This document shows, piece after piece, positions 5,255 to 6,700 of a stretch of DNA of 6,700 nucleotides (positions within the stretch are counted from its first letter, which is position 1; each line of letters begins with the position of its first letter). Position numbers and translations under genes: made by a program. The DNA is taken from the NCBI GenBank assembly GCA_011046405.1, contig DSAR01000076.1:1-6700 (forward strand). The letters run 5' to 3'. The stretch comes from Chloroflexota bacterium. Its GTDB lineage: Bacteria > Chloroflexota > Anaerolineae > B4-G1. Under the pieces are notes generated by a model. It made no database searches and had not been told where the DNA came from. It saw only the letters and a list, made by a program, of their open reading frames with translations.

Positions 5255-6258
5255 GGTTGCACCTCCTCCAGGGCGGCCAGGTGTTCGAGCATATGGTCCA
5301 TCTCATTGCGAATGCGCCCGCGATCCTGGGTGCCGATCTGGACGAAGCGCACCCGGCTGGATGCAGGCCGTCCATTGCCGACGCCCATCTGGTCGAACAT
5401 CCGTCCCAGCACGCCGATCTTGCAGGTGCTGACGTAGTTACCCCGTTGATAGTGACACTCGCCCGCTTCGCAGCCGCAGACGAGCACGCCGTCGATGCCG
5501 GCGCGCAGCGCCAGGAGCGCCATCTGCGGGTCGATGCGGCCCGAGCACGGGATGTGGATGACCTGCACGTTTTCGGGATAGCCTTCCAGCAACGAGACGT
5601 CCTCGGCCGAGCGCAGGCACCAGTCGCACACGAACACGAGTAAGTTTGGCTCACCGTCGGTCTTGGCCGCCGGGATTTGCGCCACGATCTCCTGGTTGCT
5701 CACCCCCGGTCGGGCGATGGCCCCCAGGGGACAGGCCGCGACGCAGATGCCACAGCCCATGCACTTGTTGGCGTCCACCTCGGCGAAGTAGTCCATTTCG
5801 GGCGATCCGTCCGCGCCTTCACATGCCTTCTCGACCAGGTGAGGCGCTTCGTAGGGGCAGGCCATGACGCAGATGCCGCAGCCGGAGCACAAATCCTCGT
5901 CGACCGTGACGGTCTCCAGTGGCGATTCGTACCCGGCCTCGACGGCCAGTTGCTTGACCGCGCCGATGACGCCCGAGATGTGGATCTCCTGTGGGCAAGC
6001 CGGGTAGCACAGATCGCAGGCCGAGCATAACCACGTCGTCGGACTCTCGAAAATTTCTTGTTCCATATCACTCGACGAGCCGTTGGCCGACATGACCATG
6101 TGCAGCAGACGTCGAGGATTGTACATCGGTTCGACTTTCTGTTGGACCATACACTTGCTGACGCACGTCCCGCAGGCATAGCACATTTCCAGGTGCTCCC
6201 CCCCCGGAATGGCGCGAACCTTGTCAGCAAAGGTTTCGGGTTGATTTTTATTTCTCAT
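5251..6258 (-). CDS. mvhD: HdrC-like / 2[4Fe-4S] ferredoxin / MvhD fusion protein
   Basis: A 335-residue iron-sulfur protein that should connect the hydrogenase to its electron acceptor. Residues 20-110 resemble HdrC: C26/C29/C32/C36 and C78/C81/C84/C88-P, with the NPRRLLHM segment between them. Residues 118-180 form a two-cluster ferredoxin: C124/C127/C130/C134-P and C166/C169/C172/C176-P. Residues 205-335 are an MvhD domain: CDWC (C211, C214), PCSGRIDP (C238) and CGCEAGECHY (C261, C263, C268) followed by GNY, matching the [2Fe-2S] delta subunit of Mvh hydrogenases. That makes four cubane motifs plus one [2Fe-2S] site. I choose the ATG at 6258, which has GGAG 5 nt upstream and shares its A with the HEPN stop (TGATG); a TTG one codon earlier is possible but less likely. 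In methanogens HdrC and MvhD are separate and join HdrA and HdrB, which are absent here. Confidence 0.9.
   Translation of the reverse strand: MRNKNQPETFADKVRAIPGGEHLEMCYACGTCVSKCMVQQKVEPMYNPRRLLHMVMSANGSSSDMEQEIFESPTTWLCSACDLCYPACPQEIHISGVIGAVKQLAVEAGYESPLETVTVDEDLCSGCGICVMACPYEAPHLVEKACEGADGSPEMDYFAEVDANKCMGCGICVAACPLGAIARPGVSNQEIVAQIPAAKTDGEPNLLVFVCDWCLRSAEDVSLLEGYPENVQVIHIPCSGRIDPQMALLALRAGIDGVLVCGCEAGECHYQRGNYVSTCKIGVLGRMFDQMGVGNGRPASSRVRFVQIGTQDRGRIRNEMDHMLEHLAALEEVQP
5261..5269 (-). promoter_or_regulatory. Shine-Dalgarno of the small subunit inside the fusion gene
   Basis: GGAGGAGGT on the minus strand ends 6 nt before the ATG at 5254. It lies within the last codons of the upstream HdrC/MvhD fusion gene, whose stop overlaps this ATG by 4 bp. 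It supports the short start and tight translational coupling. Confidence 0.75.
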
Positions 6259-6267
6259 CAATTCTCC
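6256..6267 (-). promoter_or_regulatory. Coupled stop/start and Shine-Dalgarno deciding the fusion-gene start
   Basis: On the minus strand GGAG (6267-6264) is followed 5 nt later by TGATG, where TGA (6260-6258) ends the HEPN gene and ATG (6258-6256) begins the HdrC/MvhD fusion gene. Such one-base overlaps usually indicate reinitiation by terminating ribosomes and a shared transcript. Confidence 0.7.
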
Positions 6268-6662
6268 GTTTCACAAATAATCCGTTCTGCCCACGTCACA
6301 ACCGCTTGTGCGATTTGTATCGTCTCCCGGTACTCCTCTTCAGTCAAGTCTTCGTAATCTCCGGGATACCTGAGCATCACCGCGTAACCGGTCAATCCCA
6401 CAACCTGCTCTGCTTCCGGTGGCAGTGAAACGTCAGGTGGCAGCATCGTCATCAAGTAGTCGATGTCGTGAACCTTGCGAAACTCGACGTTATGGTGAAT
6501 CAAAACGGCCTTGATACTTTTCTCTACTGCCTGTTGCGCGTGGAAACACAGCTGGTTGTACAGCACTTGCGGGAGCGACGTAACGCTGGCCAGTGCCAGA
6601 TCGCTCCGGGCGTGACGCAACCAGTCGGCCGCGCTACCAGGTACCGGCCGGTCAGGCAGCAT
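6258..6662 (-). CDS. HEPN-domain protein, partner of an MNT nucleotidyltransferase
   Basis: A 134-residue, mostly helical protein. The opening ADWLRHARSDLALA (11-24), the central FHAQQAVEKSIKAVLIHH (40-57), KVHDIDYL (63-70) and the late RYPGDYEDLTEEE (98-110) are characteristic of the HEPN family (PF05168-like). Members are usually encoded beside a minimal nucleotidyltransferase (MNT), and some pairs act as toxin-antitoxin modules in which HEPN is an RNase and MNT AMPylates it. Here the last codons of such a gene overlap its start by 11 bp. The RX4HXY motif of the characterised HepT RNases is not visible: R98 is followed by YPGDY with no His, so RNase activity is doubtful. GGAGGG lies 11 nt before the ATG. 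The stop is fused to the start of the hydrogenase fusion gene. Family assignment is fairly sure; function is unknown. Confidence 0.85.
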   Translation of the reverse strand: MLPDRPVPGSAADWLRHARSDLALASVTSLPQVLYNQLCFHAQQAVEKSIKAVLIHHNVEFRKVHDIDYLMTMLPPDVSLPPEAEQVVGLTGYAVMLRYPGDYEDLTEEEYRETIQIAQAVVTWAERIICETEN

Positions 6663-6700
6663 AGATTTCTTTGCCCTCCGCCAATACCGTGCGATAGATC
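6652..6700 (-). CDS. C-terminus of a probable MNT-type nucleotidyltransferase (5' part beyond window)
   Basis: Only the last 15 codons and the TGA stop (6654-6652) are inside the window, reading IYRTVLAEGKEIYAA. The pattern of a hydrophobic/aromatic start, then EG followed by a basic residue and IY close to the stop, is typical of the tail of minimal nucleotidyltransferases paired with HEPN proteins. The reading frame overlaps the HEPN start by 11 bp, the usual arrangement of these pairs. The catalytic GSxxxGxxxxxSDxD motif would lie outside the window, so the assignment rests on a short tail plus context. Confidence 0.55.
   Translation of the reverse strand, partial: IYRTVLAEGKEIYAA

Noticed and set aside
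6259..6261. TTG start for the HdrC/MvhD fusion gene, one codon before the ATG
   Set aside because: The adjacent ATG at 6258 has proper spacing from GGAG and forms the TGATG coupling with the upstream stop. TTG would add only one residue and is a weaker start.

Overview
The window is a GC-rich bacterial segment in which every supported gene lies on the minus strand. Read in the direction of transcription (high to low coordinates) it holds: the last codons of an MNT-type nucleotidyltransferase, a small HEPN-domain protein, a four-gene [NiFe]-hydrogenase cluster of the group 3c (Mvh/Vhu, F420-non-reducing) type, a strong intrinsic terminator, and then a separately promoted murE that runs off the left edge. 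The gene content suggests an anaerobic or facultatively anaerobic bacterium. Chloroflexota is my best guess, from the MurE variant, the Mvh-like cluster with a fused delta subunit, and the short tandem repeats. This is inference, because no phylogenetic marker was searched.

Hydrogenase cluster (6258 to 1613). The first gene encodes a fusion of an HdrC-like two-cluster region, a 2[4Fe-4S] ferredoxin region and a C-terminal MvhD [2Fe-2S] domain. Its stop overlaps the start of the small (electron-transfer) subunit by ATGA. The small subunit is followed by an unusual 146-bp gap, then the catalytic large subunit with intact nickel-binding cysteines and a C-terminal extension that should need proteolytic removal. 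After a 28-bp gap comes a polyferredoxin with five cysteine motifs, two of them degenerate. Electrons from H2 would pass from the NiFe site in the large subunit through three small-subunit clusters to the MvhD fusion and/or the polyferredoxin. No HdrA or HdrB, the usual bifurcating partners, is in the window, so the final acceptor is not visible.

The most striking non-coding structure is the gap between the small and large subunit genes. It is made of 8-bp tandem units in two opposite-facing blocks, roughly GGTATATT x6 and ACCARTMT x9, separated by 8 bp. In the mRNA they would fold into a long imperfect hairpin ending just before the large-subunit ribosome binding site. The array also supplies the last base of the final sense codon and the stop codon of the small-subunit gene.

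The HEPN/MNT pair, a common toxin-antitoxin-like arrangement, sits immediately upstream. Its stop shares a base with the start of the hydrogenase fusion gene (TGATG), so the two modules are probably co-transcribed and translationally coupled.

Left part (1 to 1600). A bidirectional-looking terminator ends the hydrogenase operon. murE follows with its own promoter (TTGCTA, 17 bp, TATAAT), a short leader beginning in a 13-bp palindrome, and a strong Shine-Dalgarno.
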